Shown here: in pieces, positions 1-9,839 of the stretch
Layout: each line of letters starts with the position of its first letter
Numbering within the stretch: the first letter of the stretch is position 1
DNA from: Deinococcus sp. Arct2-2
GTDB lineage: Bacteria; Deinococcota; Deinococci; Deinococcales; Deinococcaceae
NCBI RefSeq assembly: GCF_004801315.1
Contig: NZ_SSNW01000034.1
Location: 1-53,121, forward strand
Direction: 5' to 3'
DNA length: 53,121 nucleotides
Translations under genes and position numbers: made by a program
Notes under the pieces: generated by a model
The model's input: only the letters and a program-made list of their open reading frames with translations
The model's database searches: none
What the model was told of the DNA's origin: nothing

Positions 1-249
1 CCCCAATTCCTCGACGCCGCGTGACACGCAATCGAAAAAATGATGGAAACTCTTGTTCAGATCAAGGTGCTAAACGGCGCCGTCCGAAGCACTTGGCCTC
101 CTCAAGCCCACGGGCAGCGGTAGACGTCGGTTGGGCCACGGTGGTTCGGAGAAGCTCACAGCAGAGGTCAGCCCGCCGGGAGTGTGCCGCTGGCCTGGAG
201 ACTCTGGGCTGACCAGAAGTTCTCTTCAGGCATCAGCGTCAGCGCCAAC
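1..249. other. No gene seen at left edge
   Basis: I see no recognisable protein, RNA or repeat here. The stretch lies downstream of the minus-strand receiver gene that ends at 250, so it may hold its terminator, but no clear hairpin followed by a T run is visible. Confidence 0.4.
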
Positions 250-675
250 TCAGGAGCCAATGGACCTCTCCCCATGTCCGTTTGCTGGAAGGGGCGCGTA
301 GGTCAGGAGCACTTCGGCAAACACTTCGCAGAAGGCGTCAAACGACGCCGGCTTGACGACGTGAGCGGCGGCCCCCAACGCCAGGGCGGCCTGCCGGTCC
401 TGCTCCGCTGCGGAACTGCTGAAGACCACCACCACAAATTCACCCAGTCTCTCGTCTCGCACTGCATGCAGTACCTCGAGGCCGCCGAGACGCGGCATGT
501 TCAGGTCCAGCAGCACCAGCCGGGGGGTGAAGCTGCGCAGGTAGGCGAGGGCCGCCTCGCCGTCGGGCACCCAGTCCAGGTGATGCGGCAGGGCCAAGTC
601 CTCCAGCGTGACGCGCATCAACTCGATGTCTGCCGGATTATCCTCTACGACCAAGACGTCGGTCACCCCGCTCAC
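250..675 (-). CDS. Rcp-like single-domain response regulator
   Basis: This is a stand-alone receiver domain of about 141 residues with no output domain. It opens with VLVVEDNPAD (acidic pocket) and has the phospho-acceptor Asp near residue 57 in LVLLDLNMPR, a Ser patch (VVFSSSA) and the conserved Lys in HVVKP. Spacing and wording match the Rcp1 family, which takes phosphate from phytochrome-like kinases. The likely start is a GTG at 675 overlapping the kinase stop (GTGA), so the pair is translationally coupled. A longer ORF begins upstream but would run inside the kinase gene. The expected role is phosphotransfer from the preceding kinase to an unknown partner in the cytoplasm. Confidence 0.9.
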   Translation of the reverse strand: MSGVTDVLVVEDNPADIELMRVTLEDLALPHHLDWVPDGEAALAYLRSFTPRLVLLDLNMPRLGGLEVLHAVRDERLGEFVVVVFSSSAAEQDRQAALALGAAAHVVKPASFDAFCEVFAEVLLTYAPLPANGHGERSIGS

Positions 676-3600
676 GCGTCCGGGGCCGGCAAGGTGAAGT
701 GGAAGGTGCTGCCTGTCCCTGGCAGACTGGACACCCATAAGCGTCCCCCGTGGCCCTCCACGATCTTTTGACAAATCGCCAGGCCCAGTCCGGTGCCTTC
801 ATAGCGGTCGCGGCCGTGCAGCCGTGAAAACATCTCGAAGATGCGCTCCTGATACCCCTCGTTGATGCCGATCCCGTTATCGGCCACCGTAAACGTCCAC
901 CAGTCGCCCTGCCGCTGGGCACCGATGTGAATCTCGGGCACCACCTCTGAGCGGCGAAATTTGATGGCATTGCCGATCAGATTTTGAAACAGTTGCGCGA
1001 GGCGTGGCGCGTCGCCTTTCACAGTGGGCAACGCTTCCACGTTCACCCGCGCCCCGGCACTCTGCGCCAAAGCGTCCAGGCGGGCCAGCGCCTCACGCAG
1101 CGGTTCGTGGGTGTTCACGCTCCGCAGCGGCGGGCCTTCGGCGTTTAGGCGGGAAAACACCAGCAGATCGTCCACCAGGGCTTTCATCCGCTCGGCGCCC
1201 TGTTCGATGGTGCGCAGGTACTGCTGCCCCCGCTCATCCAACAAGGAACCATACTTGCGGCCCAGCAAACCCGCAAACGAGCCGACCGTCCGGATAGGTT
1301 CTTGCAGGTCATGGCTGGCGATGTAGGCAAAGCGCTCAAGTTCGGCGTTGCTGCGCTTCAGTTCCACGTTGGCCTGCTGCAGCACGTGTTGTAGCCGGGC
1401 GCGCTCGGTCATATCCGAGACGACCGAGACGGCGCCCACCACGTCCCCACCGCGCCAGAGGGGGGCGGCCGCGATGCGCACCACCCGGTCTTCACCACTG
1501 GTCGGATGGCGCAGCAGCACGTCACGCTGGTTGGCTTCTCCGGTCAGCGCCTTCACGAAGGGACTCTCTGCGGCCGCCAGGCGGCCGTGGGTGGCCGCGT
1601 CGCGCAGCAGCAGTTGTTCGTCCAGGTCAGGGACCGGGTGGTCCAACTGGGCCAGATCCGTGAAGCCCAGCAGCGCCAAGGCAGGTGGGTTGGCCCGTTT
1701 GATGCCCGTGAGATCGCCCACGTACACGGCGTCCGGCAAGCTGGCCAGAATGGTGGAGAGTTCCAGCGCCTGCCTTTCGCTGTGCTCCAGGGCGCGGCGC
1801 ACCTCGGCCGTCCGCGCCTGCACGCGCGCTTCCAACTCCGCCGTGTAGGCCTGCTCGCGCGCCAAGGCTTCGCCGCGAACCCGCGACAGGGTGAGGTTGG
1901 CATTCACCTTGGCCAGCAGTTCGCGGGCGCTGAAGGGCTTGACGAGGTAATCGTCGGCCCCGGCCTCCAGGCCCTGCACCCGCGCTTCCTCCCCCGCGCG
2001 GGCCGAGAGCATGATCACCGGCAGCGTGCGGGTCGCCTCACCCGTCCTCAGGGCCCGCAGCAGACCGAAGCCGTCCAGACGCGGCATCATCACGTCGGTG
2101 ATCACCAGATCCGGCGCCGCCGCCTGGACCGCGCCCAAGGCCGCCGCGCCGTCCGCGACCACCTGCACCTCATGGTGCGGCGCCAGGAGGCGCTGGATAT
2201 AGTCCCGCAGGTCCGCGTTGTCGTCGGCCACAAGGACACGCCCCCGCAGGCTGGGGGTGACCGCCGCGTCAGGTTCGGGCAGTGCCAAACCGCTGCCCGT
2301 GTGTGGCAGCCAGCGCAGGGCTTCTTGAACATACGGCAAGGCTCCGGTGGCCGTCGACGTCCGCTCGCGCGGCGCCCCGAGGCGCTCCCGTGGAAGGTGG
2401 GCGCTGCCGAACGGCACCCGCACGGTAAAGGTCGTGCCGTGCCCTGGCCGACTCTGAACACCCACCTGACCGCCGTGCAACTCCACGATTTCCTGCACGA
2501 GGGCCAAGCCGATTCCGGTGCCTTCAAACGACCGCCCGCCCTGACCCTCCACCTGGTGAAACCGCTCGAACAGCCGCGGCACGTCTGAACTCGGTACGCC
2601 CACGCCGCTGTCCTGCACCCGCAGCACCGCCGCCTGGCCCTCAGCCTCCAGGCTCACGTTCACCTCGCCGCTCAGCGTGAATTTGAAGGCATTGGAGAGC
2701 AAGTTCAGCACCACCTTCTCCCACAAGTCTGGATCCACGTACACCGGTTCGGGCAGGTCAGGGGCCGCCACGACGTACCGCAGCCCGGCCCGCTCCACCA
2801 CGTCCCGGAAGCTCTCGGCCAAATCTGCGGTGAACGCGGCCAGATCAGTGGGCGCGTAGCTCGTCCGCGCTTCTCCAGCCTCCAGGCGTGAGAAATCGAG
2901 TAACCCGTTGACCAGGCGCAGCAGGCGCAGGCTGTTGCGGTGCGCCATGTCTAGCGTGGTCCGCTGCGGCGGGGTCAGCGGTTCCGCTCCATCCGTCAAG
3001 AGATCCTCAATCGGCCCCAGCATCAGGGTCAGCGGGGTGCGCAGTTCATGGCTGGCGTTGGCGAAGAACGCCGTTTTGGCCCGGTCGAGCGCCGTGAGCG
3101 CTTCTGCCCGCTGACGCTCGTTCTCAAACACCGCCGCGTTGGCCAGGCCCGCGGCCAGTTGCCCCACGAAGAGATCCAGGAACCCGCGGTACGAGTCGTC
3201 CAGTGGCCGGTACGGATTGAGGCCAGCCACAAACACCCCCACGGGTTCTGGCCCCCCTGAGCGGGCGATGGGCAGTGCCAGTGCCCGGGTGGGCGCCCGG
3301 TCCCAGGGGCCGCGGGGCAGCTCAGCACAGGACGTGAGGTCCGCGATCAGCTGCGCCCGGCCGTCGGCCAGCACGGCCTGGACCGGCCACAGCGCGTCCG
3401 CCTGATCGTGGTCCTCAAGGGCCACCCAGGGGGGCGCAGCGGCGTGCTCCCGGTTCAGTCCGGAGACAAAGGTGCGCTGGGCCCGGCCTGGCTCGGCCGG
3501 TTGGTACACCAGCGCAAAGGGGAGGTCGTGGCACTCGGTGTTCAGGCTGGCTTCGGCCGCCCGGTAGACGTCGGCCGCGGTTCGCGCTTCACTCATGCGC

Positions 3601-4136
3601 GCAGCGAGGTCGCGCAGCACCCGCAGGCGGCGTTCTCCGACCACCCGCTCGCTCTCTTCGGCCACCACGCACAGCATGCCGGTCACGTGGCCCGCGTCGT
3701 TGGCCAGGGGGCTGTAGGAAAAGGTGTGGTAGGTCTCTTCCGGATAGCCGCTGCGCTCCAGCAGGAGCCGCAGGCCCTGATCCCAGGTGGCCTCGCCTGC
3801 GTGGAGCACCTGCCGGATGCGGGGTCCAATGTCATTCCAAATTTCAGCCCAGACCTGATCTGCCCGGGTCCCGAGCGCCCACACCTGCTTGACTCCGAGC
3901 GTCGGCACGTAGGCATCGTTGCAAAAAAACGTGAGGTCGTCGCCCCACGCCATCCACATGGCAAAGCGGGACGTGAGCATGATCCGCACGGCAGTTTTGA
4001 GGCTCGGAGGCCACTGGTGGGGCGCCCCCAACGAGGTCCCCGTCCAGTCGTGGGCCAACATGCGCCGCGCCATTTCCCCGCCTCCCACAAAGACTTCGCG
4101 CGCCGCGTCAAACTGAGGTTGAATGTTGTCTGTCAC
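672..4136 (-). CDS. Hybrid sensor histidine kinase with two kinase cores
   Basis: This is a very large soluble hybrid kinase with no membrane segments. Numbering below is from the longest frame (1167 residues, start 4175). In order it has an N-terminal PAS domain (about 40-165, HDWTGTSLG motif), a GAF-like domain (about 180-350), HisKA with His376 in FANASHELRTP, and an HATPase (N box VVLNLLSNAFKF, DSGVGVP, GTGIGL near 552). A receiver domain follows with Asp694 in VITDVMMPR and Lys746, then a second PAS (about 805-925), a phytochrome-type HisKA with His955 in YIASHDLQEP, and a second HATPase (NLIGNAIKF, GTGLGL near 1127). I favour GTG 4136 as the start because TATGCT lies 9 nt upstream; GTG 4175 is the alternative. 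It overlaps the receiver gene by 4 nt. The input signal is unknown. Confidence 0.93.
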   Translation of the reverse strand: MTDNIQPQFDAAREVFVGGGEMARRMLAHDWTGTSLGAPHQWPPSLKTAVRIMLTSRFAMWMAWGDDLTFFCNDAYVPTLGVKQVWALGTRADQVWAEIWNDIGPRIRQVLHAGEATWDQGLRLLLERSGYPEETYHTFSYSPLANDAGHVTGMLCVVAEESERVVGERRLRVLRDLAARMSEARTAADVYRAAEASLNTECHDLPFALVYQPAEPGRAQRTFVSGLNREHAAAPPWVALEDHDQADALWPVQAVLADGRAQLIADLTSCAELPRGPWDRAPTRALALPIARSGGPEPVGVFVAGLNPYRPLDDSYRGFLDLFVGQLAAGLANAAVFENERQRAEALTALDRAKTAFFANASHELRTPLTLMLGPIEDLLTDGAEPLTPPQRTTLDMAHRNSLRLLRLVNGLLDFSRLEAGEARTSYAPTDLAAFTADLAESFRDVVERAGLRYVVAAPDLPEPVYVDPDLWEKVVLNLLSNAFKFTLSGEVNVSLEAEGQAAVLRVQDSGVGVPSSDVPRLFERFHQVEGQGGRSFEGTGIGLALVQEIVELHGGQVGVQSRPGHGTTFTVRVPFGSAHLPRERLGAPRERTSTATGALPYVQEALRWLPHTGSGLALPEPDAAVTPSLRGRVLVADDNADLRDYIQRLLAPHHEVQVVADGAAALGAVQAAAPDLVITDVMMPRLDGFGLLRALRTGEATRTLPVIMLSARAGEEARVQGLEAGADDYLVKPFSARELLAKVNANLTLSRVRGEALAREQAYTAELEARVQARTAEVRRALEHSERQALELSTILASLPDAVYVGDLTGIKRANPPALALLGFTDLAQLDHPVPDLDEQLLLRDAATHGRLAAAESPFVKALTGEANQRDVLLRHPTSGEDRVVRIAAAPLWRGGDVVGAVSVVSDMTERARLQHVLQQANVELKRSNAELERFAYIASHDLQEPIRTVGSFAGLLGRKYGSLLDERGQQYLRTIEQGAERMKALVDDLLVFSRLNAEGPPLRSVNTHEPLREALARLDALAQSAGARVNVEALPTVKGDAPRLAQLFQNLIGNAIKFRRSEVVPEIHIGAQRQGDWWTFTVADNGIGINEGYQERIFEMFSRLHGRDRYEGTGLGLAICQKIVEGHGGRLWVSSLPGTGSTFHFTLPAPDA

Positions 4137-4175
4137 TCTGAGCAAAGCATACGACGACAGGGGTAACCCGCTCAC

Positions 4176-4594
4176 GGAGATGGAGACTGGGGGGCGGGAC
4201 CCTGAGGGGCCCCCGGGGCTGAAGCACAGGGCAGCGGGCCTGGGTGGTCACGCTCCAGCACGCTGGGCCACCGCAGCAGCGGGCGGGGGAGGCCGCACCC
4301 CGGTGAGCCCCGGTTCACGCAGCGGCAGGCGCGGCCTTTCCCGCAGTGAAGCGGGAACTGGAGCGCTCAGACTCAGGGCCCGTCTCCGGCTCACCGCTGT
4401 TCAGCGTCTCTCCCACGGCGAACCGGCGGCAAACGCGTCGCGCAAGAATTCAGTGAATCTGCCTTGAACCGGCCAGAAAGGGTGAACCGATCTTGAACGA
4501 CCCGGCTGGCCCGCAGGCTTGCCGGCTCACCCGGGCGTGACCAGCCCAGCTTCCCACGGCTCGGTTGGTGGACATCGGTGCCAGTGGAGACCGG
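4176..4594. other. Gene-poor divergent intergenic region
   Basis: This region separates the minus-strand kinase from the plus-strand SUKH-like gene and should hold both promoters. No ORF in it resembles a known protein, and I see no strong repeat. Confidence 0.4.
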
Positions 4595-4606
4595 TAGACT
4601 GGGGAG
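4595..4606 (+). promoter_or_regulatory. -10 hexamer of a leaderless promoter
   Basis: TAGACT at 4595-4600 is followed by 6 nt and then GTG 4607. This fits the TANNNT leaderless arrangement and supports the GTG over the downstream ATG at 4619. No good -35 is visible. Confidence 0.55.
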
Positions 4607-5155
4607 GTGGCGGCTGACATGACCCTCCAAGACGTGCAGGCTCAGATCAGGTGTTCCGCTCCTCCCAGCGACCCCAGACTCGCGGCGGGTCAACGGCAGG
4701 TGGCTCAGACGTATGGTGCCGCGCTCCCGCTGGCCTATCAGGAACTCATCCGGGCGTTGGGTGCCGGCACGTTTGGTGGGTTTCTCCACCTCCTGCCGGT
4801 GACGGAGGTCCACACCCATCGCCACCGCTTGGCGCCTTTTCTGGATGCGGAGGTCGAGCAGTGGCTGGAGGAGGAGGGAAGCGGCGACGTCTTGATCTTT
4901 GCGGTGACGGACAACGGCGATCTGTGTGGCTGGCCGTTGGACGCTTTACGGACCGGAAGCGAAGCTCCCGTTGTTCGGCTGATTGATTTCGAGATGCAGC
5001 CCCTGGCACCATCCATCGTGGCGTTGATGGCCCAACTGGTTTCCGGGCAAGACGTCTTCGGCATAGGCCCTTTGCCGGCGACGTTTACACCGTTGTGCTG
5101 GGAGGCAGACGTCTCGTGCCCCGTCGCGCTCCCACTGCGGACAGTGACGGAATGA
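4607..5155 (+). CDS. SMI1/KNR4 (SUKH)-like protein
   Basis: This is a protein of 182 residues. The LPLAYQELIRALGAGTFGGF stretch (about 35-55) and the later IFAVTDNGDLCGWPLD match the SUKH fold, where LPxxYxxFL, a glycine-rich turn and an FAxxxxGDxxxW strand are typical. SUKH proteins often act as immunity proteins to polymorphic toxins, but many are orphan cytosolic proteins, and no toxin gene is adjacent here. The start is GTG 4607, placed 6 nt after TAGACT. A start at ATG 4619 would give MTLQDV and could use the GGGGAGG at 4601 as a Shine-Dalgarno. Assignment is by motif pattern only. Confidence 0.7.
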   Translation: MAADMTLQDVQAQIRCSAPPSDPRLAAGQRQVAQTYGAALPLAYQELIRALGAGTFGGFLHLLPVTEVHTHRHRLAPFLDAEVEQWLEEEGSGDVLIFAVTDNGDLCGWPLDALRTGSEAPVVRLIDFEMQPLAPSIVALMAQLVSGQDVFGIGPLPATFTPLCWEADVSCPVALPLRTVTE

Positions 5156-6254
5156 CAGGCCCGGCTCAGCCAGAGGGAGGACGCCACACCAAAGGAGGAC
5201 TCCCCGTGCCCCACTTCAGCCCCGTGAGAAGAGGGTCATGGCCTCGTGACGCTATCCATTGCTTCCAACGGGTGGCGATTCGAAGAGGGCGAAGGTCTTG
5301 TTTCTCTCGCCGTGCAGTGGACGGGCCAAGACGCAGGAGCGCGCGCCCAGGCGCCTGGGCTCCCTCACCGGCCTCTGGGACTTGTGCCCGAAGAACGGAC
5401 TGAAGGGAACAGGTCCATCTTGCTCGCCCTCGTAGAAGCGCCTCATGTCCGGCCTCTAGAGCCTGCCTGCCCTAGGCTGATCTCTACCTATGAGCGTGTG
5501 GTCAGAACCATGCGTCCAGAGGCAAAAGATACGGAGCTGTGGGTGCGAGAAAAGCGGCAGGCAAGGTCCTTGCCCATATGGGCGCCTTGCTCGTCGGGTC
5601 CGTGCACGTTACGCTGCCCCGCCCTAGAGCTGGGCATCCCTTGACTGATCCCCAGCTGGAGAACGACACAGGGCGGCCGTGGGACAAACGCCGCTCCTCT
5701 CCTGAGAGCGACGTGCAACATCTGTCAGCTGCGGCCCCAGTGGAGAGGCGCGTCCTATTGCGGCTTGGTGGAATTGCCGGACCGCGGACGCCTGAAATCA
5801 CAGAACTGAGCTGGGAGAGGTGGATCTTGCGGAGGGGCGCTGATCGAATGGTGGGTGATCCACCGCAAAAGGACGAGAGCCCGGCGGCGCGGGTCTGCTT
5901 CCTAGGAAACAAACTTGCAAGTCTTGGGTTCACAGCTTGACGCTGGCCTGGTGATTGGGCCCCCGCCTGAGGCAGCGCTGGAGCAGGCCGATGGGCAGCA
6001 GGCCGATAGGCGGCTCAGTGCCCCGGGGTGCGGTAACTGAAGAGGCTGAGGCCTCAACGACCTGATGAGGGCGCCCATCACGCCCTCCAGACCCCCGGCC
6101 AGTTGGCCTGTACCGAGGCAGACGCACGGATCTTGGTTTACCGGCCGCAGACCTGGGTGAGTCCCCCGCGGGGACCAGGGCCTTGACCCCCTGACGTTCA
6201 AGCCGCCGCTCTGCCCGGCTCAGGCGCAACGTCCTCTCCGGGGTGAGGGCATGG
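5156..6254. other. Long gene-poor region
   Basis: About 1.1 kb holds no gene I can recognise. Two plus-strand frames are open, 5246-5644 (132 codons) and 5539-5940 (133 codons). Neither has a convincing ribosome site or familiar motifs, and they overlap each other. A short direct repeat, AGCAGGCCGAT, occurs twice near 5980-6010. The region could contain decayed coding sequence. Confidence 0.35.
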
Positions 6255-7481
6255 CTAGACGCTGCTCCGGGGGATCACCCCGGTGTGCTTCCCCCGTTCT
6301 GTTCGCAGGCCCCAGAGCCAAGCCAGCCCCCCCAGCCCTTGGGCCAGCGCGGCCAAGCCAAACCACAGCGCCATGGGGAGAAGATCCAGCCAGGGCGAGA
6401 CCAGCAGCAGGCTCAGCGGCATGCCAATGCTCGAAACCATTCCCAGCACACTGAAGACCCGTCCCAGGTACGCCTGCGGCACCCGTTGATGAATCAGTGT
6501 CTGGAAGGGCACGTTGATCAACCCGAACCCGAACCCCAGCAGCACAGCACCGGGCAGCAGCATGCTGGTCAGGGGCCAGTGCCACAGGGCCGCATAGGTG
6601 CCGGCGGTGAGCAGCAACCCTGCGCCAATCAGCCGGCCAGATGAAACGCGCCCACCAAACTTCACGATCAGCAGTCCGGCGGTCAGCAGGCCAGCACTCT
6701 CCAAAGCAAGGAAGGTGCCGTATCCGGTGGCCGACGCCCCCAGGGTGTCAAAGAGCTTGGGCAGAATGGCCGTGACTGGGGCCAGACTGGCGTTGAGCAG
6801 CAACGCGATGAGGGGAGCCAGCATCAGCAGGCGGGAACGGCCCATCACCTGAACGCCGGCCCGCACCTCGGCCCAGAACTTTGACGGTGTTTCCTGGTCT
6901 GCAGGCCGGCCGGGAAGAGTCACCCAGGTCAGCAGCACCGCCATACCCAAGAAACTCAGGCCATCGGCCACAATGGCTACGGGAGGCGACCAGCGGGTGA
7001 CGATCCAGCCGCCGGCCAAGGTGCCCAGCAGCCAGGCTCCCCTCCCCACACTGCCGAGCAGGCCATTGGCCTGAGCCAGATAGGCTGGAGCCACCAGGGC
7101 CGCCACCGCTGCACTGGTGGCGGGCCCGGCGAAAAGGCCGGCCAAGCCGGTCAGCACCGCTGCTGCGTTCACCAGCCAGAGCGGCACCTCGCCCCAGACC
7201 ACGGCGAGGCCGCCCACGGTCAGCTGCAGCACTCCACGGACCAGATCGGCTCCAATGAGGGGCACTTTCAGGGGCCAGCGGTCTACCAAGGTTCCGGCCA
7301 AAGGCATCAGCAGGTTGGGCAGCACGGTGCAGGCCAGGGTCAGGGCCATGGACTGCGCGGACCCCGTCTGATGAAGCACCAGGAAGCTCAGGGCGATCCC
7401 GGCCAAGGCACTCCCGAAGTGAGACTGAGCCGTACCGAGCAGCCAGAGGACGAAACTGCGGTTCCACAGAGAGGGGGACAT
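6255..7481 (-). CDS. MFS exporter, EntS/MFS_3-like
   Basis: The protein has 408 residues and about 12 hydrophobic helices, the normal length for a major facilitator. The N-terminal SLWNRSFVLWLLGTAQSHFG followed by LSFLVLHQTGSA, and the loop GTLVDRWPLKVPLIGADLVR after helix 2, match the MFS_3 branch, which includes enterobactin and drug exporters. The second half repeats the pattern (RVPQAYLGRVFSV). It should sit in the inner membrane and drive proton-coupled efflux of a small molecule; the substrate cannot be told. It diverges from the winged-helix gene at 7555 with about 70 nt between starts. CACACT, then 6 nt, then ATG suggests a leaderless transcript. The regulator next door is a plausible controller. 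Confidence 0.88.
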   Translation of the reverse strand: MSPSLWNRSFVLWLLGTAQSHFGSALAGIALSFLVLHQTGSAQSMALTLACTVLPNLLMPLAGTLVDRWPLKVPLIGADLVRGVLQLTVGGLAVVWGEVPLWLVNAAAVLTGLAGLFAGPATSAAVAALVAPAYLAQANGLLGSVGRGAWLLGTLAGGWIVTRWSPPVAIVADGLSFLGMAVLLTWVTLPGRPADQETPSKFWAEVRAGVQVMGRSRLLMLAPLIALLLNASLAPVTAILPKLFDTLGASATGYGTFLALESAGLLTAGLLIVKFGGRVSSGRLIGAGLLLTAGTYAALWHWPLTSMLLPGAVLLGFGFGLINVPFQTLIHQRVPQAYLGRVFSVLGMVSSIGMPLSLLLVSPWLDLLPMALWFGLAALAQGLGGLAWLWGLRTERGKHTGVIPRSSV

Positions 7482-7542
7482 CCCGTCAGTGTGGGAACAC
7501 CGCTACCGGAAAAAACAGCCGAATGTTCTGGTTGGCAGCCTT

Positions 7543-7554
7543 TACACTCTCCCG
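7543..7554 (+). promoter_or_regulatory. -10 hexamer of a leaderless promoter
   Basis: TACACT at 7543-7548 lies 6 nt before GTG 7555, within the short divergent interval between the regulator and the MFS exporter. Confidence 0.55.
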
Positions 7555-8181
7555 GTGACCCCCTACTCCGTCGCGACGTCCCCGCAGACCCGCCTCTTAT
7601 TCGACCCGGAGATGCGGCCACTGCTGCAGTACTTGATGCAGGCGCCCCGCAGCGCCGCAGAGGTGGCGCGCCAGCTTGACCTGCCCTTAACGCGCGCCTC
7701 TTATCTGCTGTTGAAATTGCAGCAGGCGGAGGTGGCGTTGGTGGAACGGGTGGACAGGCGTGCCGGACGGCCGATCAAGCGCTACCAGGTGTTGCCGCGG
7801 TGGTTTATTCCTTATGAGGTGACGGCTGCGGAGACGTTGGACGCCTTTTGGTGGGAGCAACTCAGGCCGCGTATGGCGCAGGTGGCCGTGCTAGCCGCCC
7901 GCCAGGTGCAGGAGCGGGCACCGGTGTGGGGGCTGTGGCTGTCACAGGGCACAGCAGACAGCAACCTGGAGATCGGCGATGAAACTGGCCCAGCGCAGGA
8001 CGTGTTCGCAGGGGATGAGCCGCTGATGCTGACGATTGCCACAGTGAGGTTGGACGGGCCGCAGGCCCGGCGCTTGAAAGGCCGCCTGCTGGCCCTGCTG
8101 AATGAGGCGGCCCAGTGGGAAACGCCCGGCGCGCCGGAATACACCCTGAGCTTGCTGCTGGTGCGCGGCGCCGTGGCCTGA
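7555..8181 (+). CDS. ArsR-like winged-helix transcriptional regulator
   Basis: The protein has 208 residues from GTG 7555; an upstream ATG at 7489 would add 22 residues that overlap the promoter. Residues about 12-75 form a winged helix: LLFDPEMRPLLQYLMQAP, then SAAEVARQLDLPLTRASYLL (recognition helix), then the wing with RAGRPIKRYQ. The remainder is a C-terminal helical and beta region that I do not recognise. Such proteins usually repress a neighbouring gene and respond to a small ligand. Its position head-to-head with the MFS exporter suggests it controls that gene and itself, which is inference. Confidence 0.8.
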   Translation: MTPYSVATSPQTRLLFDPEMRPLLQYLMQAPRSAAEVARQLDLPLTRASYLLLKLQQAEVALVERVDRRAGRPIKRYQVLPRWFIPYEVTAAETLDAFWWEQLRPRMAQVAVLAARQVQERAPVWGLWLSQGTADSNLEIGDETGPAQDVFAGDEPLMLTIATVRLDGPQARRLKGRLLALLNEAAQWETPGAPEYTLSLLLVRGAVA

Positions 8182-9026
8182 AGAGAGCGGCGGGTCTGCC
8201 TCCGTTGACCGGCCCCCCTGAGCTTAGAGGAAGGCCACCTTCACCGGGCCCAAAAAGCTGACCCACCGTGCGCGCGCTCCAACCCTCTCGCCAGCGCTTC
8301 AGGGTGACGATCACTTCGAACGCAGGTTTGGCCCTCCCACGGCTTTCCCTTAAGCGACTGGAATGTCTCGAACTTGCTGCGCCAGCCATTCAAGGCCGTC
8401 AGGAGACGCTGCGCGAGGGGTGCATGAACGTCAAGTCCGCTGTTCACGCAAGACGTTTGCCAGTGGGGTTCCCGCGGGCACGTGAGTGCGGGGTGTGCGT
8501 CCGGTGCCAGAGAGCACGGCTCCGTGCAGGTTCACCTGGTCCCGCGTCACCGCACTCCCCACACCGCGAAGACCGTTCGGGCTTTTCATCTGAGCAGAGC
8601 GGGCAGGGAAGAGACGGATGCCCGGACGTGCACCGCTGCGGAGGCTGTACGGAAATCATAGGCACTCCGTACGACCGGTTGGGCCGCGCGCGTGGAACAG
8701 GAGCTGAACATTTCGGCTCCCCGGTCAACTGGGGGTACAGTCCCCGAGGCGGGCAGGATGATCGGGATGGGGGAAAGCGGTGGCGATGGGGTATGGGATC
8801 CGTCACGGCGCGTCGGCCTCCCCAGTCCAGTGAAGGCAACACCGGCCGCCTGACTCCGGTGAATTCAGAAGCACGTGTTGAGGTTGGGTGGATGACCCCG
8901 CTTTTTGACGCCCTGTGAGATCGCCCGCAGATCCAATGTGCCGCGTGGTCGATCTGGGTGACCCCCTGAGGAGCGTGGCTACTGAATTGGAGGTGGACAC
9001 TGGCCAGGGGAGGGTCACGCGCCCGT
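8182..9026. other. Gene-poor region
   Basis: No protein is recognised. A plus-strand frame (8268-8918) and a short minus-strand frame (8241-8447) are open but have no familiar motif. GTACGG at 8647 and CCGTAC at 8667 form a weak inverted repeat. The region may hold decayed sequence next to the broken kinase. Confidence 0.35.
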
Positions 9027-9618
9027 TCAAGTGGACGGTTTGGGCAGCGTGAATCCGAACGTGGCCCCCTGCCCCGGTTCGCTGCGGGCGAAGACTTGAC
9101 CTCCGTGCCGGGTGACGATCCGCCTGTTTGGCGGCGACGGCCTGTTCGGCGGTCAGCAACTGCGCGATGCGCGGCACGAGCGGCGGCAAGGCCACGGCCG
9201 TCGCCACACTCACCACCGCGGTCACGCCCCGCAGATAGCCGTCGAGCCAGTAGGCAGGAACGTACATCACGAGTACATGCATAAAGTGGGTGGTGCCGCA
9301 GGCCACGATAAACAGTCCGAAGGCCAGCACCACCCAGTCGAACGGAAGCAAGCGGCGGTGTTGGTACACGATATAGGCGAGGATCCCAGCGATAAAGGTA
9401 TACGCCACACCGATCAGGCCGTCCGCGAAGAGATGAAGCAGGGTCAAGGGGAGCGGCCAGCCGGCATCCGCATGGGTCATCGTGAAGGGGCGCGTGTCGA
9501 ACAGGTGCTTTAACACGCCCGGCCAGAGGAAAGGAAGCAGGAGGCCGACCACAGCGATGACCAGCGTTCGCCACGTTGTTGTCGGCTGAGAGCGGGCCGT
9601 CAGCACCGGCTGTCCCAC
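9027..9618 (-). pseudogene. Ethylene-receptor-like sensor kinase with internal deletion
   Basis: From GTG 9618 the frame encodes an N-terminal membrane domain of the kind found in ETR1-like and cyanobacterial sensor kinases. It has three to four helices with LLHLFADGLIGVAYTFIAG, LPFDWVVLAFGLFIVACGTT and a following HFMHVLVMY. After QLLTAEQAVAAKQ the sequence jumps, in another frame, to RIVTRHGGQVFA and GQGATFGFTLPKPST, then a stop at 9027. That is the very end of an HATPase domain. The HisKA and nearly all of the ATPase core are missing, so the gene cannot encode an active kinase. In the original frame the ORF runs on to 8803 with meaningless sequence. This is a clear internal deletion with a frame change. 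Confidence 0.8.
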
Positions 9619-9839
9619 CAGACCTGAACGAAGAAAAACATGAAAAATATTCTCTCCGAGAATGCTCGTGGCGTCCAGTCAGTCGGTGGATCAAGAGGGT
9701 CTCAACGGCAGGCCCTTTGTCGGCTCGCGAAGGGCTCTTGGCCCTGGCGTCTGGGGCCGCACTCCCTGAACGCCCGCTGGTTCCCTGCAGTCAGCTCCAC
9801 GTGATGTGCCTGCTGCTCGGGGACGTCTGGGCACGTCTC

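Noticed and set aside
1506..2588. 360-codon open frame on the plus strand
   Set aside because: It is antisense to the HisKA/HATPase/receiver part of the large kinase and has no recognisable domain.
8444..9694. 416-codon open frame on the minus strand
   Set aside because: It overlaps the ethylene-receptor-like frame, which carries recognisable membrane motifs, and shows none of its own.
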